Part shown: positions 49,834 to 58,522 of the stretch, one piece after another
How positions within the stretch are numbered: position 1 is the stretch's first letter
Layout of the letters: each line of letters begins with the position of its first letter
DNA from: WHSW01 sp963767285
GTDB lineage: Bacteria > Actinomycetota > Thermoleophilia > Solirubrobacterales > 70-9
NCBI GenBank assembly: GCA_963767285.1
Contig: CAVYDJ010000001.1
Span: 186,001-250,000, forward strand
Direction of reading: 5' to 3'
DNA: 64,000 nucleotides
Position numbers and translations under genes: made by a program
Notes under the pieces: model-generated
Told to the model about the DNA's origin: nothing
Seen by the model: only the letters and a program-made list of their open reading frames with translations
Databases searched by the model: none

Positions 49834-50670
49834 ATGTCGATCATCGAAGCGATCATCCTCGGCGTGATCGAGGGCGTCACCGAGTTCCTGCCGATCTCGA
49901 GCACCGGCCATCTGACGATCGCCGAGCAGGCGCTCGGCTTCAACATCGACGACGCCGACATCACGGCGTTCACCGCGATCATCCAGATCGGAGCGGTGGC
50001 GGCGGTGCTGATCTTCTTCTGGGGTGAGATCCGGGGCATGCTGGCGGCGCTGTGGCGCGGGCTCCGCGATCCCACCGCCCGGACGGCACCCGAATACAGG
50101 TACGGCCTCGCGGTGGTGATCGGCTCGATCCCGATCGCGATCGTCGCGGTGATCTTCCGCCACCACATCGAGGACTCGCTGCGCAGCCTCTGGGTGGTGG
50201 GATCGGCGCTGATCCTCTGGAGCATCGTCATGTATATGGCGGACCAGTCGCCGACCCAGCGCCGGCACGAGAGCGACTTCAACAACCGCGATGGCCTGGC
50301 GATGGGGCTGATGCAGTGCATCGCCCTGATCCCGGGCGTGTCGCGATCCGGCGCGACGATCGCCGCGGGGCTGTTCCGTGGCCTCGACCGCGTCACGGTC
50401 ACGCGGCTCTCGTTCTTCCTCGCCATCCCAGCCCTGACCGCGGCCGGCATCTTCGAGGCGATCAGCAAGTCCTCGGAGATCTCCGCAGGGGTCGGCTGGG
50501 GTCCGACGCTGGTCGCGATCGCGGTCAGCTTCATCGTCGCCTACGCCTCGGTCGCGTGGCTGCTGCGCTACGTCGCCGGTCACAACTTCGCGATCTTCAT
50601 CCTCTATCGGGTCGCGCTCGGGGTCGTCATCCTCGGGCTGCTCGCCACCGGCACCGTCAGCGCCACATAA
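49834..50670 (+). CDS. uppP: undecaprenyl-diphosphatase
   Basis: 278-residue membrane phosphatase (BacA/UppP) that recycles undecaprenyl carrier lipid for peptidoglycan synthesis. GVIEGVTEFLPISSTGHLTI (first E/S-rich site) and IPGVSRSGATIAAGLFRGL (second site) are both intact; about eight helices. TACCCT upstream is the probable -10. A strong GC hairpin follows the stop. Confidence 0.95.
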   Translation: MSIIEAIILGVIEGVTEFLPISSTGHLTIAEQALGFNIDDADITAFTAIIQIGAVAAVLIFFWGEIRGMLAALWRGLRDPTARTAPEYRYGLAVVIGSIPIAIVAVIFRHHIEDSLRSLWVVGSALILWSIVMYMADQSPTQRRHESDFNNRDGLAMGLMQCIALIPGVSRSGATIAAGLFRGLDRVTVTRLSFFLAIPALTAAGIFEAISKSSEISAGVGWGPTLVAIAVSFIVAYASVAWLLRYVAGHNFAIFILYRVALGVVILGLLATGTVSAT

Positions 50671-50672
50671 AA

Positions 50673-50705
50673 AGCGCGCGGCTCGGGGCAGGTGAGCCGC
50701 GCGCT
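50673..50705 (+). terminator. GC hairpin after uppP
   Basis: AGCGCGCGGCTC (50673-50684) and GAGCCGCGCGCT (50694-50705) form a perfect 12-bp stem with a 9-nt loop, two bases after the uppP stop. There is no T-run, so it would be a non-canonical or stabilising hairpin. Confidence 0.5.
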
Positions 50706-50780
50706 GACACGAGAGAGAGGATCTCGATGCCGCCGAGTCTTGAGGCGTACGCGCCGGCAGGCGTGAAAAAGCCGAGAATT

Positions 50781-50802
50781 TGCGTGTGAAAGTCCTGTGA
50801 AC
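50781..50802 (-). promoter_or_regulatory. PHO-box-like direct repeat before the response regulator
   Basis: On the minus strand the two 11-bp units GTTCACAGGAC and TTTCACACGCA repeat TTCACA at 11-bp spacing, the layout of actinobacterial PhoP boxes. A -10-like TACCAT lies at 50829-50834. This would allow autoregulation. Confidence 0.5.
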
Positions 50803-50868
50803 GTGCAGCCCGCGCCCGACCCGGCCTCTACCATGGTCCTGGCTCAGAGAGGTCCTGGGGCAAAGACC

Positions 50869-51642
50869 ATGAACGCACAGAACGGAACGGTTCGGCTCGC
50901 CGTAATCGATAACGACAGCGGCTTCCTGCACGTGCTGGAAAGGCGCTTCGACGCCGCCGACTGGGAGTACCGCGTCCACTCCTCGAGCGTGCCGCCCGAG
51001 GAGCTCGTCGCGATGAAGCTGAACGCCGTATTGGTCGACATCGCGGTCCTCGGGCCGCTCGGATGGGAGTACCTGGAGCGCGTCTGCGGAATGCTCCCCG
51101 ATCTCGGCGTGATCGTCTGCACGCAGGGCTCGACCCTCGCGCAGCGGGTTCGCGGTCTGCGCCTCGGTGCCGACGACTGGATCGCCAAGCCGGCCCACCC
51201 GGAGGAGGTGATGGCCCGCCTGGAGGCCGTCGTCCGCCGGCGCCGGCGCAGCGGCGCTCGCGAGGATCGGGGTCCCGTCGTCGCGGGCGAGATCGAGATT
51301 CGCGCCGACCTGTTCCAGGCCTTCGTCGCCGGATACAGCCTGCAGCTCACCCGGCGCGAGTTCGAGCTCCTGCAGGCTCTCGCCGAGGCGTCCGGCCGGG
51401 TGATCGAGCGCGAGGACATCTACCAGCGCGTCTGGGGCTACGCGATGGCACACGGCGATCGTTCCGTCGACGTCTTCGTTCGCAAGCTGCGCGCGAAGCT
51501 GCACAAGATGTCTCCGGGTTGGGAGTACATCCACACCCACTTCGGGGTCGGCTACCGGTTCGAGCCCGAGCACGCCGACGGCGCCGCGCCGTCGGCCCCG
51601 GATCCCGCGCCGGCCGCGGACCCGGTCGCGCAACTGCGCTAG
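50869..51642 (+). CDS. OmpR/PhoB-type response regulator
   Basis: 257 residues: receiver domain (about 8-125) with acidic pair IDND, acceptor Asp in VLVDIAVLG and Lys in IAKPAHPEEV, then a winged-helix DNA-binding domain (about 145-240) with LTRREFELLQALAEASGRVI and SVDVFVRKLRAKLH. It immediately precedes pstS and has PHO-box-like repeats on both sides, so it is probably the PhoB/PhoP phosphate regulator. No sensor kinase is present. ATG at 50869 is preferred to the GTG at 50797, which falls next to the operator. Confidence 0.82.
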   Translation: MNAQNGTVRLAVIDNDSGFLHVLERRFDAADWEYRVHSSSVPPEELVAMKLNAVLVDIAVLGPLGWEYLERVCGMLPDLGVIVCTQGSTLAQRVRGLRLGADDWIAKPAHPEEVMARLEAVVRRRRRSGAREDRGPVVAGEIEIRADLFQAFVAGYSLQLTRREFELLQALAEASGRVIEREDIYQRVWGYAMAHGDRSVDVFVRKLRAKLHKMSPGWEYIHTHFGVGYRFEPEHADGAAPSAPDPAPAADPVAQLR

Positions 51643-51645
51643 CCC

Positions 51646-51667
51646 GTTCACACCCTTTTCACACCCG
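51646..51667 (+). promoter_or_regulatory. PHO-box-like direct repeat before pstS
   Basis: GTTCACACCCT followed directly by TTTCACACCCG: two 11-bp units, the expected form of an actinobacterial PHO box, starting four bases after the regulator stop and 124 bp before pstS. Confidence 0.65.
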
Positions 51668-51790
51668 CACGACGCGCGGGTAACAAGCTTCGGGTCAAGC
51701 GGTGTGAGTGTGCTCTCGAACGCACCGAAGGAGGAACTCGTGTGTGCCGAGCTCTCCGTTTACCACCCACTCAGAAGGAGACCCGAGCAA

Positions 51791-52765
51791 GTGATCTCTA
51801 AGCAATGGCTGTTCGCCGTGGCCGCCGGCACCGTTCTCGCCGTCGGCGTGGCGGCATGCGGTTCCAGTGACGACGACTCCACGACCGGCGGCGGCGACAC
51901 CGCCAGCGGCCTGTCCGGCTCGATCACCATCGACGGCTCGTCGACGGTTCAGCCGCTCGCGGAGGCGGCGGCCGAGCTGTTCAACGAGGCGAACCCGGAT
52001 GTCAACGTCACCGTCGGCGCCGCCGGGACGAGCGGCGGGTTCGAGAAGTTCTGCGCCGGCGAGACGGATATCTCCAATGCCTCGCGCGAGATCGAGCCCG
52101 AGGAGGAGGAGCTCTGCAAGAAGGGCGGGGTCACATACACCGGCTTCCAGGTCGCCAACGACGGGATCTCGGTCGTGACCAACCCGGCGCTGGAGATCAG
52201 CTGCCTGACAACCGATCAGCTCGCGCAGCTGTGGACCGACGACAGCGTCACCAACTACAGCGAGCTGGGCGACGACGCCGACACCGGCGAGCCGCTGCCG
52301 GACGCGGAGGTCAGCCTCTACGGCCCCGGTACGGACTCCGGCACGTTCGACTACTTCACCGACGCGATCAACGGCGAGGAGGGCGTCAGCCGCAAGGCGT
52401 ACCAGGCGTCGGAGGACGACAACGTGCTCGTCCAGGGCGTCGAGGGAGACGAGAACGGCTCTGGCTACTTCGGGTTCTCCTACTACGAGCAGAACCAGGA
52501 CGGCCTGAACCTCGTCGCCGTCGACGGTGGCGACGGCTGCGTCGCTCCGAGCGCCGAGACGATCCAGGACGGCACCTACGCGCCGCTCGCGCGTCCGCTG
52601 TTCATGTACCCGTCCGACGAGGCGCTGCAGAAGCCAGAGGTCGCCGCGTTCGTCCAGTACGTCGCCGACAACTACGACCACATTGCGGAGGTCTCGCTGA
52701 TCGTCCCGATGGACGAGACGCAGGCGAGCGAAACGCAGTCGGCCGTCGAGCAGGCCGTCGGCTAA
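51791..52765 (+). CDS. pstS: phosphate ABC transporter substrate-binding lipoprotein
   Basis: 324 residues. Signal with lipobox (AVGVAACGSS) at about residue 22, then an Asp/Ser/Thr/Gly linker. The phosphate site is carried by GSITIDGSSTVQPLAEA, AGTSGGFEKFCAGETDIS and GPGTDSGTFDYF. GTG at 51791 chosen because of AGAAGGAGA upstream; the frame is open further up without merit. First gene of pstSCAB-phoU, downstream of a PHO-box-like repeat. Confidence 0.93.
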   Translation: MISKQWLFAVAAGTVLAVGVAACGSSDDDSTTGGGDTASGLSGSITIDGSSTVQPLAEAAAELFNEANPDVNVTVGAAGTSGGFEKFCAGETDISNASREIEPEEEELCKKGGVTYTGFQVANDGISVVTNPALEISCLTTDQLAQLWTDDSVTNYSELGDDADTGEPLPDAEVSLYGPGTDSGTFDYFTDAINGEEGVSRKAYQASEDDNVLVQGVEGDENGSGYFGFSYYEQNQDGLNLVAVDGGDGCVAPSAETIQDGTYAPLARPLFMYPSDEALQKPEVAAFVQYVADNYDHIAEVSLIVPMDETQASETQSAVEQAVG

Positions 52766-52804
52766 GACCCCTCGAGGGGCCGCCGGCAGAAACAGGAGCA
52801 CACG

Positions 52805-53746
52805 GTGGAAGCCGGCACTCAAGCGGCAGGCGCGGCGCCGGGGGCTTCGGCCCTCGGCGTCCGTCGCCGCCGTCGCGGCGAGGCGGTCATCCGCGCCCTC
52901 CTGTTCTGCGCCGCGGCGATCTCGGTCCTGACGACGGTCCTGATCGTCGTCGCCCTGCTCAAGGAGTCGATCCCGTTCTTCCAGGACGTCGGCTCGGCCT
53001 TCTTCACCGACGCCGAGTGGTCGCCGTTGTTCAACGACCCGGAGTTCGGCGTCCGTCCGCTGATCATCGGCACCTTCCTGATCACCGGGATCGGGATCCT
53101 GGTCGCGATCCCGCTCGGGCTCGGCTCGGCGGTCTACCTGTCCGAGTACGCGACTCCGAGGGTCCGCAGAATCGTGAAGCCGGTCCTCGAGGTCCTGGTC
53201 GGGGTGCCGACGATCGTCTTCGGCTACTTCGCGCTCACCTTCATCACCCCGACCCTGCTCCAGGACATCCTCGGACTCGACGTCCAGGTGTTCAACGCGC
53301 TGGCGGCAGGGCTGATCATGGGCTTCATGATCGTGCCCACGATCGCCTCGATCTCCGAGGACTCGATGTCCGCGGTCCCGCAGGGCCTGCGCGAGGGCGC
53401 CTACGGGATGGGGGCGACCAAACGCCAGGTCGCGACCAGGGTCGTCTTCCCGGCGGCGATCTCCGGGATCGTCGCCTCGATCGTGCTCGGCGTTTCGCGC
53501 GGCGTCGGCGAGACGATGATCGTCCTGATCGCCGCCGGCCTGAGCCCGAGCAGTAGCCTCAACCCGCTCGACCCGCACGCGACCGTGACCGCGTTCATGG
53601 GCGCGACCGCGAAGGGCGACAACCCGGCCGGGACGGTGGGCTACCAGTCGATCTTCGCGCTCGGGCTGACGCTGTTCGTGCTCACTCTCTTGATGAACAT
53701 GATCGCGATCCGCTTCGTCCGCAAGTACAGGCAGGTCTACGAGTGA
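52805..53746 (+). CDS. pstC: phosphate ABC transporter permease
   Basis: 313 residues, six helices after a cytoplasmic Arg-rich start (30 residues). VGVPTIVFGYFALTFITP and SEDSMSAVPQGLREGAYGMG are PstC signatures, the latter leading to the EAA-like ATPase contact (ATKRQVATRVVFPAAISGI). GTG after AGGAG. pstA overlaps its stop by four bases. Confidence 0.93.
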   Translation: MEAGTQAAGAAPGASALGVRRRRRGEAVIRALLFCAAAISVLTTVLIVVALLKESIPFFQDVGSAFFTDAEWSPLFNDPEFGVRPLIIGTFLITGIGILVAIPLGLGSAVYLSEYATPRVRRIVKPVLEVLVGVPTIVFGYFALTFITPTLLQDILGLDVQVFNALAAGLIMGFMIVPTIASISEDSMSAVPQGLREGAYGMGATKRQVATRVVFPAAISGIVASIVLGVSRGVGETMIVLIAAGLSPSSSLNPLDPHATVTAFMGATAKGDNPAGTVGYQSIFALGLTLFVLTLLMNMIAIRFVRKYRQVYE

Positions 53747-54651
53747 GCGCGTCTGCCGAAGCGGCGGTCGCCGGCGCCGTCCGCACCAGGTTCGAGTCTG
53801 GCCGCTCGACCCGGATCTGGGAGCTGATCTTCAAGGCATGCCTCGCCTCGAGCATCGTCGCCTGCATGCTGGTGCTGGTGGTCCTGCTCGCGCAGGTCTT
53901 CAGCGAGGGGCTCGGTTCGCTCAGCCTCAGCTTCCTGACCGATACGCCGTCGCGGATCGACCCCGCCAGCTCGGGCATCGGCCCGGCGCTCGCCGGCACG
54001 CTCTGGCTGATGGCGGTCTGCACCGCGTTCATCATCCCGGTGGGCGTCGCGACCGCCGTCTACCTGGAGGAGTACGCGAACCGCGAACGCTGGTTCAACC
54101 GCTTCATCGAGGTCAACATCCAGAACCTCGCCGCGGTGCCGTCGATCGTGTACGGCGTCCTTGGCCTCGCCTTCCTGGTTCGCGGGCCGCTGTCGCTGGG
54201 CAACGTCCTGCTCGCCGGCGGCCTGACGCTGGGCTTGCTCGTGCTGCCGGTGCTGATCGTCGCCGGCCGGGAGGCGATCCGCGCCGTGCCGCCGTCGATC
54301 CGCGAGGGGTCGATGGCGCTGGGGGCGACCCAGTGGCAGACGATCTGGAAGCAGGTCCTGCCGGCCGCACTGCCCGGGATCGCGACCGGGGCGATCCTCT
54401 CGCTATCGCGGGCGATCGGCGAGACGGCGCCGCTGATCGTGATCGGCGCCGCGGCGTTCGCGACGTCATCCCCGACGGGGATCTTCGACACCGTCACGGC
54501 GCTGCCGATTCAGATCTTCTCTTGGATCTCGGACCCCCAGGAGGAGTACAAGGCACTCGCGGCGGCCGGGATCATCGTCCTGATGATGATCCTGCTGGCG
54601 ATGAACGCGGTCGCGGTCTGGCTGCGCAACCGATTCGAAAGGAAGTGGTAG
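53743..54651 (+). CDS. pstA: phosphate ABC transporter permease
   Basis: 302 residues, six helices. NIQNLAAVPSIVYGVLGLAFL and REAIRAVPPSIREGSMALGA are PstA signatures, with TQWQTIWKQVLPAALPGIATG as the ATPase-contact loop. GTG overlaps the pstC stop (GTGA). pstB follows with no gap. Confidence 0.93.
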   Translation: MSASAEAAVAGAVRTRFESGRSTRIWELIFKACLASSIVACMLVLVVLLAQVFSEGLGSLSLSFLTDTPSRIDPASSGIGPALAGTLWLMAVCTAFIIPVGVATAVYLEEYANRERWFNRFIEVNIQNLAAVPSIVYGVLGLAFLVRGPLSLGNVLLAGGLTLGLLVLPVLIVAGREAIRAVPPSIREGSMALGATQWQTIWKQVLPAALPGIATGAILSLSRAIGETAPLIVIGAAAFATSSPTGIFDTVTALPIQIFSWISDPQEEYKALAAAGIIVLMMILLAMNAVAVWLRNRFERKW

Positions 54652-55491
54652 ATGCCGATGACGATCTCCAAACCCCAGATTGCGGTGACACCGGCCGTCA
54701 CCCCAGTCGCGCGCGAGGCCGTCTTCGAGCTCGACGCCGTCACCGTCTCCTACGGCGGCAAGCCGGCCGTGTCCGAGGTCTCGATGCCGATGTACAAGAA
54801 CGCGATCACGGCGATGATCGGCCCGTCGGGGTGCGGCAAGTCGACGCTGATCCGCTGCCTCAACCGGATGAACGACCTGATCCCGTCGGCGAGCGTCGAG
54901 GGGCAGGTCCTCTACCACGGCCAGGACATCTACGCCGAGGACGTGGACGCGGTCGAGGTCCGCAAGCGGATCGGGATGGTGTTCCAGAAGCCGAACCCGT
55001 TCCCGAAGTCGATCTTCGACAACATCGCCTTCGGTCCCCGGATCCTCGGGATGGACGGGACCATGGACGAGATCGTGGAGACGGCGCTGCGGCGCGCGGC
55101 GCTCTGGGACGAGGTCAAGGACCGGCTCGACACGAACGCGTTCGGGATGTCCGGCGGCCAGCAGCAGCGCCTTTGCATCGCCCGCTGCCTCGCGGTCAAC
55201 CCCGACGTGATCCTGATGGACGAGCCATGCTCGGCGCTCGATCCGATCTCGACGGGGAAGATTGAGGATCTGATGCTCGAGCTGAAGGAGGACTACTCGA
55301 TCATCATCGTCACCCACAACATGCAGCAGGCGGCGCGGGTCTCGGACATGACCGCCTTCCTGATCGTCAAGCTGGACGATGAGGAGAAAAACCGCCAGGG
55401 CCGGCTGGTCGAGTACGACGTGACCGAGAAGATCTTCACGAACCCGGCCGACCAGCGGACCGAGGACTACGTCACCGGGAAGGTCGGCTGA
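54652..55491 (+). CDS. pstB: phosphate ABC transporter ATP-binding protein
   Basis: 279 residues. Walker A GPSGCGKSTLIRCLNRMND, signature MSGGQQQRLCIARCLA and Walker B VILMDEPCSALDP are complete, and IVTHNMQQAARVSD is the PstB H-loop region. AAAGGAAG lies before the ATG; an ATG two codons later is an alternative. phoU starts inside its stop. Confidence 0.95.
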   Translation: MPMTISKPQIAVTPAVTPVAREAVFELDAVTVSYGGKPAVSEVSMPMYKNAITAMIGPSGCGKSTLIRCLNRMNDLIPSASVEGQVLYHGQDIYAEDVDAVEVRKRIGMVFQKPNPFPKSIFDNIAFGPRILGMDGTMDEIVETALRRAALWDEVKDRLDTNAFGMSGGQQQRLCIARCLAVNPDVILMDEPCSALDPISTGKIEDLMLELKEDYSIIIVTHNMQQAARVSDMTAFLIVKLDDEEKNRQGRLVEYDVTEKIFTNPADQRTEDYVTGKVG

Positions 55492-56189
55492 TGGCGGACA
55501 GCGTTCGGGTCCACTACCAGGAGGAGCTCTCGAACCTCGAAGCCCGGACGCTCGACGGCCTCGAGCTGGTCGCGGCCCAGCTCGAGCGCGCGATCGAGGC
55601 GGTTCAGCATCAGGACACCGAGCTGGCTGAGCTGGTGATCGCCAGCGACGACGTGATCGACGGCCGTTACCTCGAGGTCCACCAGGCGATCCTCACCCTG
55701 CTCGCCACCCAGGCCCCGGTCGCCACCGACCTGCGCCTGATCTCCGCCCTGCTCCACATGATGAAAGGGATCGAGCGGATGGGCGACCAGTGCGTGAACA
55801 TGGCCAAGGTGATCCCGATCGTCGGCCACGAGCCGCCCGCCGACGACCGGATCGTCGGCGACATCGTGACGATGGGCAAGCAGGTGCAGGTGCAGCTCGT
55901 TCAGGCGAAGCGCGCCTTCGAGGGCCGCGACGTCGAGATGGCGCGCGACCTGGTCCGCCAGGACGACGTCGTCGACAACCTCAACAAGGAGATCTTCCGG
56001 ATCGCGCTGGAGATCGGCGACGACCACGACCGCCGCGAGTGGGCGATGACGATGATTCTCGTCGCCCGCGCCATCGAGCGGATCGGCGACAACACCGTCG
56101 ACATCGGCGAGCAGGTCGCCTTCATCGTCACCGGCCTGTTCCGCGAGTTCCAGGACGCCTCGCACCCCAGCGAGCCGGTCCCGCGATAG
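55491..56189 (+). CDS. phoU: phosphate uptake regulator PhoU
   Basis: 232 residues: two PhoU three-helix repeats, each with a metal-binding E/D cluster (IERMGDQCVNMAKV and IERIGDNTVDIGEQ). PhoU links Pst activity to the sensor kinase and holds the Pho regulon off when phosphate is plentiful. ATG overlaps the pstB stop. Confidence 0.93.
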   Translation: MADSVRVHYQEELSNLEARTLDGLELVAAQLERAIEAVQHQDTELAELVIASDDVIDGRYLEVHQAILTLLATQAPVATDLRLISALLHMMKGIERMGDQCVNMAKVIPIVGHEPPADDRIVGDIVTMGKQVQVQLVQAKRAFEGRDVEMARDLVRQDDVVDNLNKEIFRIALEIGDDHDRREWAMTMILVARAIERIGDNTVDIGEQVAFIVTGLFREFQDASHPSEPVPR

Positions 56190-56241
56190 CCACTCCGGCG
56201 AGCCGGTCGCGCTTATCCGGGCCCTTTGGCATGATCGTCCG

Positions 56242-57147
56242 GTGCTCTGCGCGGCGGTAGACATCGGCTCGAACACGACGCGCGTCCTCGTCGCCGAACC
56301 GCAGGACGGCCAACTGCGCAAGGTGATGGAGCAGCGCGCCTATACGCGCTTTGACAAGGATTCGCGGCGCAAGGGCAAGATCACGGACGAGAAGATCGCC
56401 GAGCTTGCCGAGGTCGTGACGACGCAGGTGCGGCTCGCCGAAGAGCTCGGTGCCGAGGCGATCCGGATCGTCGCCACCGCCGCGATCAGGGAATCGAAGA
56501 ACGCCGAGCAGGCGGCGCACCGAATCGGCGAGGCGGCCGGCTTCGAGGTGCAGGTGCTCTCCGAGGAGGAGGAGGGGAGACTCGCCTTCATCGGGGCTAC
56601 CAAGACGCTCGGGCACCCCGTTGAGGGAGATGTCGGCGTGGTCGATGTCGGCGGCGGCTCGTCGGAGATCATCCTCGGCACGGTCGCCGAGGGTGTTCGG
56701 CAGGTGCGCTCGTTCAAGATCGGATCGGGAGCGGTCGCGGAGGAGTTCTTGACCAACGACCCGCCGTCGGCGTCAGAGATCCGCTCCCTGCGCGACTACA
56801 TCGATGATTTCTTCGAGGGGATCGAGGTCGATCAACCGGCGCAGGCGGTTGCCGTGGGCGGCAGCGCGACCTCGTTGCGAACCCTGGTCGGCGCGGTGCT
56901 CGAGTACGAGACGCTCGAGCGCGCGGTGCGCGTGCTGACCGGCGACCCGGTCGCCGAGGTGGCAAAGAAGTTCGAGCTCGATCCCCGTCGCGTCGGCATT
57001 CTTCCGGCCGGCGTCCTGATCTTGGAGAAGCTGTCCGAGTTGCTCGGCCAGCCGCTACAGATCGGCAAGGGCGGACTGCGCGAAGGGATCATCCTCGACC
57101 TCCTCCATGGCCCCCCGGACGGCGCCCGCGCGGCGATCGCCGCATAG
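56242..57147 (+). CDS. ppx: exopolyphosphatase/GppA family phosphatase
   Basis: 301 residues of the sugar kinase/Hsp70 fold. CAAVDIGSNTTRVLVAE, VATAAIRESKN, EEEGRLAFIGA, VVDVGGGSSEIILG and VAVGGSATSLRTL are the five signature blocks. It releases phosphate from polyphosphate or hydrolyses pppGpp; the short form lacking the C-terminal HD-like half is usual in actinobacteria. GTG start with CATGAT six bases upstream. ppk lies about 3 kb downstream. Confidence 0.88.
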   Translation: MLCAAVDIGSNTTRVLVAEPQDGQLRKVMEQRAYTRFDKDSRRKGKITDEKIAELAEVVTTQVRLAEELGAEAIRIVATAAIRESKNAEQAAHRIGEAAGFEVQVLSEEEEGRLAFIGATKTLGHPVEGDVGVVDVGGGSSEIILGTVAEGVRQVRSFKIGSGAVAEEFLTNDPPSASEIRSLRDYIDDFFEGIEVDQPAQAVAVGGSATSLRTLVGAVLEYETLERAVRVLTGDPVAEVAKKFELDPRRVGILPAGVLILEKLSELLGQPLQIGKGGLREGIILDLLHGPPDGARAAIAA

Positions 57148-57169
57148 CCCACGGCGTTAGGCTGCTCAC

Positions 57170-57778
57170 ATGGCCAAGGCCAGGCCGATTCCCGGGCTCG
57201 GCGAGGACGATCCATTCGCCCTGGCCGCCGCCAAGGTGGTTGCCGTGCGCGCGCAAGAGCTCTCCGACGAGGCCGCGGACGTGCTCGATACCGGAGATAT
57301 CGAGCGGGTCCACGACATGCGAGTCGCGACCAGGCGGTTGCGGGCGGCGCTGGAGGTGTTTGCACCCTGCTTCCCCAAGCGTGAGTACAAGACGGCCCTG
57401 AAGGAGGTCAAGGCGCTTGCCGACGCGCTCGGCGAGCGCCGTGACCGCGACGTGCACATCGCCGACCTGACCGAGTTCGAGGCCTCGATCGGCCCCGCCG
57501 ACCGCCCCGGGATCCGCAACCTCGTCCGCCGCCTGCGCGACGAGCAGGCGGAGGCCAATCTGGAGCTCGCTCCGTACGTCACCGCCGAGCGCATCGCCGG
57601 CCTCCGGGATCACCTCGACGGGCTGGTGGCACTAATACCGGCCAAGATAACTCCGGCCACCTCCTCGGCTTCGCCTGCGGGGGTGCCGGGCCCCGGTCAA
57701 GGGCAGGTCTCGAGCGCCCAGGAGACGACCCGGACGGAGCCCTCGCCCGCGGTCACCAACGGGGGCGATCCGCGATGA
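57170..57778 (+). CDS. CHAD domain protein, first half of a split pair
   Basis: 202 residues. Residues about 10-160 form the first helical bundle of a CHAD domain: ERVHDMRVATRRLRAALEVF holds the conserved His and Arg residues, and ALADALGERRDRDVHI is a second basic motif. CHAD domains bind polyphosphate, which fits the place between ppx and ppk. The last 40 residues are Pro/Ser/Thr-rich, unlike a CHAD helix, and are encoded in part by a degenerate copy of the dispersed repeat (57649-57692). TAGGCT lies six bases before the ATG. The next gene overlaps by four bases. Confidence 0.82.
   Translation: MAKARPIPGLGEDDPFALAAAKVVAVRAQELSDEAADVLDTGDIERVHDMRVATRRLRAALEVFAPCFPKREYKTALKEVKALADALGERRDRDVHIADLTEFEASIGPADRPGIRNLVRRLRDEQAEANLELAPYVTAERIAGLRDHLDGLVALIPAKITPATSSASPAGVPGPGQGQVSSAQETTRTEPSPAVTNGGDPR
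57649..57692 (+). repeat. dispersed repeat, degenerate copy C inside the CHAD gene
   Basis: Shares AACTCC, GGCCAC-type and the block CTCGGCTTCGCCT with copies A and B, with a one-base gap and several changes. The flank CTAATACCGGC before it also resembles the CTAGTTCCGGC before copy A. Confidence 0.55.
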
Positions 57779-58485
57779 AGGCGAAGCGGGTTCGCAAACT
57801 CGACCCGCAGGCGCCGTTGGTCGAGAACGCCGCCCGGATCGTCCGGGTGCGACTCGACGAGATGCGCTCCTTCGCGCCGGCCGCCATGCACCCCGAGTGC
57901 TCAACCGAGCAGCACGACCTGCGAATCGCGGCGAAGCGGCTGCGCTATGTGCTCGAGGCGACCGGGTTCTGCTTCGGCGGGCCGGCCGACGCGGCACGGC
58001 GACGCGCGCGCGACATCCAGGACGTGCTTGGCGACCTGCACGACTGCGACGTGATGATGCCGCGCGTCTCCGAACACGTCGAGCGGTTGCGCAGCGACGA
58101 CGCGGCGGCGATCCGGGCGCGCGCCGGCGAGACGACGGACCTCGACGCCTCGCTGGTCGCCCGCGTTCCTCACCGCACCTCCTATCGGGGGCTGGAGGTG
58201 CTCGCCGTTCACGTCGAGGCGCGTCGCGGGCTTCTGTTCACCCGGTTCGTCGAGCTCTGGGGGGAGTTGGAGCGCGACGGCACCTGGGAGCGCCTCGAGC
58301 GTGCGATCGACCGCAAGATCGGGGCGCTGCGCGAGCGCCAGGCGGCGGTCGATCGCGCCGAGCGTGCCGCACGCGAGCTCGACGCCGCCAAGGAGGCCGA
58401 GCGCGACGCCGTCGCGCGGGCCCGCCGCGCGACTGAGGAGCTGGCCGAGGCACGCCGGCTCCAGGACGGCTCCGGCGCTCCGTAG
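57775..58485 (+). CDS. CHAD domain protein, second half of a split pair
   Basis: 236 residues. STEQHDLRIAAKRLRYVLEA is the second-bundle counterpart of the motif in the upstream gene, followed by DIQDVLGDLHDCDV. A long Arg/Ala/Glu coiled coil ends the protein. In most bacteria the two bundles are in one polypeptide; here they are separate, overlapping genes (ATGA) and presumably pair. Expected role: binding polyphosphate or granules. Confidence 0.82.
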   Translation: MKAKRVRKLDPQAPLVENAARIVRVRLDEMRSFAPAAMHPECSTEQHDLRIAAKRLRYVLEATGFCFGGPADAARRRARDIQDVLGDLHDCDVMMPRVSEHVERLRSDDAAAIRARAGETTDLDASLVARVPHRTSYRGLEVLAVHVEARRGLLFTRFVELWGELERDGTWERLERAIDRKIGALRERQAAVDRAERAARELDAAKEAERDAVARARRATEELAEARRLQDGSGAP

Positions 58486-58522
58486 GGCGTTACCGCGTGT
58501 TCGTCTGGGTACGGTGGGCCGG

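Noticed and set aside
52768..52782. CCCCTCGAGGGG between pstS and pstC as a terminator
   Set aside because: Short palindrome without T-run inside an evident operon; at most a processing or attenuation hairpin.
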